A stretch of 50,938 nucleotides of DNA from contig CAKUYQ010000018.1 of NCBI GenBank assembly GCA_934717185.1, positions 1 to 50,938 on the forward strand, read 5' to 3'. Source of the stretch: an uncultured Bacteroidales bacterium. Its GTDB lineage: Bacteria; Bacteroidota; Bacteroidia; Bacteroidales; UBA932. The notes beneath the pieces are model-generated. The model saw nothing but the letters and a program-made list of their open reading frames with translations. It searched no databases and was not told where the DNA came from. Position 1 is the first letter of the stretch. Each line of letters begins with the position of its first letter. Shown here in pieces: positions 49,261-50,938 of this stretch. Position numbers and translations under genes: made by a program.

Positions 49261-50297
49261 TTACAGATACTTTTTACCTATTTCTGTTTTTCGAATTATT
49301 AATGTCATTAATGTAGATACAACTATTGCAATAATTGATGATATCCAGGGAAGCCAATACGTTCCTAATATTTCGGGAATATTAGTTTTGTCATAAATAT
49401 ATACAAGTATGAATTGGTGAAAGATATAAACTCCATAGCCACATGTTCCAACTTTCAATAAAAAATTTCCAATTTTACGCTTTTGACAATAAAGAACAGC
49501 TGTCATATAAAATGCCGTTATTCCAACCCATGCCAATAAAATTTTGAGATAAATGTTAATATCATAAAATAAAATCTTACCTAAAATTCCAGCACTAGTC
49601 CTAATACTAACGATATAATCCATTAGTTGGTTAATACCAAATACTGCCGCAATGAAAACGATCCAAAGTGATATTGTCCTAAATAATGTTGTTTTATTTG
49701 CAATTAGTGTTGAATATTGGTAAAAAATCCCCCCCCCATAAAAAATATTAGATAATACAATGCCCTATTTAATTGGAATGGGAATGGTATTATTGATATT
49801 GATGGTAGCAATAGTGCTACGGCAAAAACCATACTCAACTTCAACTTTCCATTACTTTGCCATTTAATAATCATAAATTGAATTAAAAATAGCCATAACA
49901 GACATGGTAAATACCAAAGATGCCCCACTCCTGTAAATATTCTAAATATACCATTTAAATCAATGTTGTCGTAAAAAATTACATAATAAAACGCTCCGAA
50001 TATAATACATGGGATCAATAACCTTTGGGCTTTATTCTTTGCTAGAATTAAAATATTATCAAACTTATGCTTACTTAACAGTTGGAATGTGAAAATGTAT
50101 CCTGATATAAAAACAAAAGCTTCCAATCTAAATGCTCTTGAAAATAAAGCTATCCATCTATATGATTCAACAGATTGAATTCCATTCGGCATATTCCATG
50201 CACCGCAATATGGAGCAAAGGCGTGATATGACACTAATAATATCAGCAAAAATGGTCTCATAAACGAGACTTCATTTAACCATATCTTCTGTTTCAT
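49261..50297 (-). pseudogene. Acyltransferase 3 gene split at a G9 tract (phase-variable candidate)
   Basis: Two minus-strand frames (50297-49704 and 49623-49261) form one acyltransferase-3 (OafA-like) protein of about 345 residues. The first frame starts MKQKIWLNEVSFMRPFLLIL with SYHAFAPY (catalytic His region) and FISGYIF, and has several membrane helices. At the G9 tract it goes out of frame and stops after FFTNIQH. In the frame that would follow with 10 (or 7) G, the sequence continues GIFYQYSTLIANKTTLFRTI and runs into the second frame without a stop. The protein would add acetyl or another acyl group to the glycan at the inner membrane. As written it is OFF. Sequencing error in the tract is the alternative. 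Confidence 0.85.
49729..49737 (-). repeat. Poly-G tract (G9 on coding strand)
   Basis: Nine C on the + strand, so nine G in the acyltransferase coding strand. It is the longest G/C homopolymer I noticed in the window. The tract lies inside the ORF after TTCTTTAT, and one added G restores the frame. Confidence 0.9.
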
Positions 50298-50316
50298 ATG
50301 TTAGTAGTCAAAAATG

Positions 50317-50411
50317 GTTAGTGGTCAAAAATTGGAAACCGTTAAACAATAGACATTTGAGCAATGCCTCGTCTCTGATTTCCCCATTTTTGTGTTGATT
50401 TTCGTAAATTG
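50317..50411 (-). repeat. About 95-bp direct repeat, copy 2
   Basis: Partner of 48975-49070. On the minus strand the frame reads YENQHKNGEIRDE, LLKCLLFNGFQFLTTN and ends at a stop; a short leader peptide of about 40 residues could start at a TTG. A second TTAGTNGTCAAAAA unit lies just next to it (50300-50316). It sits between the hypothetical gene and the acyltransferase. Confidence 0.8.
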
Positions 50412-50491
50412 ACTCGAAAAATTTTGTCAAAATTTATTGTGCTGCCGACAGTTTTAACATACATAGACGTCTGGTTTCGCCGGAAACTAAT

Positions 50492-50905
50492 TTAAAACGG
50501 CAGTTCATCTCTTGGAATTCCATACTCTCTGCAGCTCTCAGTTTCCGCTATCTCTTTCCATGCTTTGTGGATGTATTCATTTACTGTTACCGGTAATTTT
50601 CCACTTGCAGCATACTCTCCAAACATCTTTTTCAGATTTTCTATTTCATACTCAGGAGAATACATATCATCAAAATACTCCCAATGTCTATCCTCAATAA
50701 AATGTATGCACATTGATTTTGTCAACTGCAAAAATAACAATGCGGCCTCACGATACTTCCCTTTAGCGGCAAGACTCCCTATATTCTGTCTCTCATCGTA
50801 CACTAATTTACCAATGGTGTAGCAGTCATAATCTAAATTCATATTATTGAAAATACGCTGTTCGTAGTCCATGTTAAGAGGGATTAGATATGTTTTTGAT
50901 TCCAT
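50492..50905 (-). CDS. Hypothetical protein
   Basis: A 137-residue soluble protein starting MESKTYLIPLNMDYEQRIFNN, with no signal peptide or membrane helix. It is mostly alpha-helical (LAAKGKYREAALLFLQLTKSM, which looks like a TPR-type helix pair) with acidic patches and a C terminus ESCREYGIPRDELPF. I do not recognise a family. It lies at the window edge, upstream of the acyltransferase on the same strand, and its upstream context is unseen. Confidence 0.65.
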   Translation of the reverse strand: MESKTYLIPLNMDYEQRIFNNMNLDYDCYTIGKLVYDERQNIGSLAAKGKYREAALLFLQLTKSMCIHFIEDRHWEYFDDMYSPEYEIENLKKMFGEYAASGKLPVTVNEYIHKAWKEIAETESCREYGIPRDELPF

Positions 50906-50938
50906 AATAACTTCCTAAGTATTTTATTAGAGCTAATG

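Noticed and set aside
36000..50938. Invertible promoter for phase variation of the glycan locus
   Set aside because: I saw no pair of promoter-flanking inverted repeats near the locus, and its 5' end may lie outside the window.

Overview
The window comes from a member of the Bacteroidales (phylum Bacteroidota). The evidence is the promoter type (TTTG, about 19 bp, TAnnTTTG, exact upstream of rplS), a fimbrillin operon of the DUF3575/FimB/Mfa type, PepSY-like secreted proteins, and capsule-type glycan genes. Base composition is moderately AT-rich. I cannot assign a genus.

Layout. 1-7003 (+): a direct repeat, a HAD phosphatase behind a structured leader element, grpE-dnaJ, an M23 peptidase, anmK, rplS and tRNA-Arg/tRNA-Leu. 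7004-7560: long imperfect palindromes. 7602-11007 (+): an OmpR/HK two-component system followed by two exported PepSY-like proteins. 11.0-22.7 kb: an outer-membrane protein, a divergent TPR/transmembrane/HTH protein, and a fimbrial operon (DUF3575, FimB-like, fimbrillin, two tandem 901-residue lipoproteins). The outer-membrane gene and the fimbrial operon share a promoter architecture of helically phased TTTGATAA boxes. 22.8-31.0 kb (+): an AIR-synthase-like protein, ubiE, cardiolipin synthase, a sugar MFS transporter, a ROK kinase, a 2-hydroxyacid dehydrogenase and an SDR. Compound minisatellites lie between several of these. 31.1-36.1 kb: an accessory island with two PIN toxin modules and two AAA ATPases. 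36.2-50.9 kb (-): a surface-glycan locus read right to left: hypothetical, acyltransferase, TupA-like ATP-grasp, Wzx, GT2, Wzy, GT4, acetyltransferase, GT4, NodB-like protein, LicD, a GT14 pseudogene, a cytidylyltransferase, GT2, a PglC-like phosphoglycosyl transferase and a DegT aminotransferase.

Main new-looking signals. (1) A 145-bp element with three consecutive hairpins and a 22-codon leader ORF sits exactly at the start codons of two unrelated genes (415-559 and 35541-35685). Removing the second copy would restore an ATGA stop/start overlap between an AbrB antitoxin and its PIN toxin. (2) The 12-mer TTGTCGGGAAGC occurs nine times, and its 10-mer core thirteen times, on both strands and in several reading frames. 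None lies in the glycan locus beyond 37.6 kb. It behaves like a Chi-type or uptake-type genome motif. (3) A G9 tract splits an acyltransferase gene that would be full length with ten (or seven) G, so it is a candidate phase-variable O-acyltransferase. (4) Phased TTTGATAA arrays suggest a fimbrial regulon. (5) A MITE-like pair has one copy that is exactly the two arms of the other without its centre.

Working together. The glycan genes form a Wzx/Wzy-type pathway: a PglC-like initiator, glycosyltransferases, flippase, polymerase, and acyl or phospho-alcohol decorations. The fimbrial operon supplies a stalk subunit and two candidate tip lipoproteins. The MFS and ROK genes would import and phosphorylate a hexose. 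All functional calls are read from sequence motifs alone; no database search was possible.
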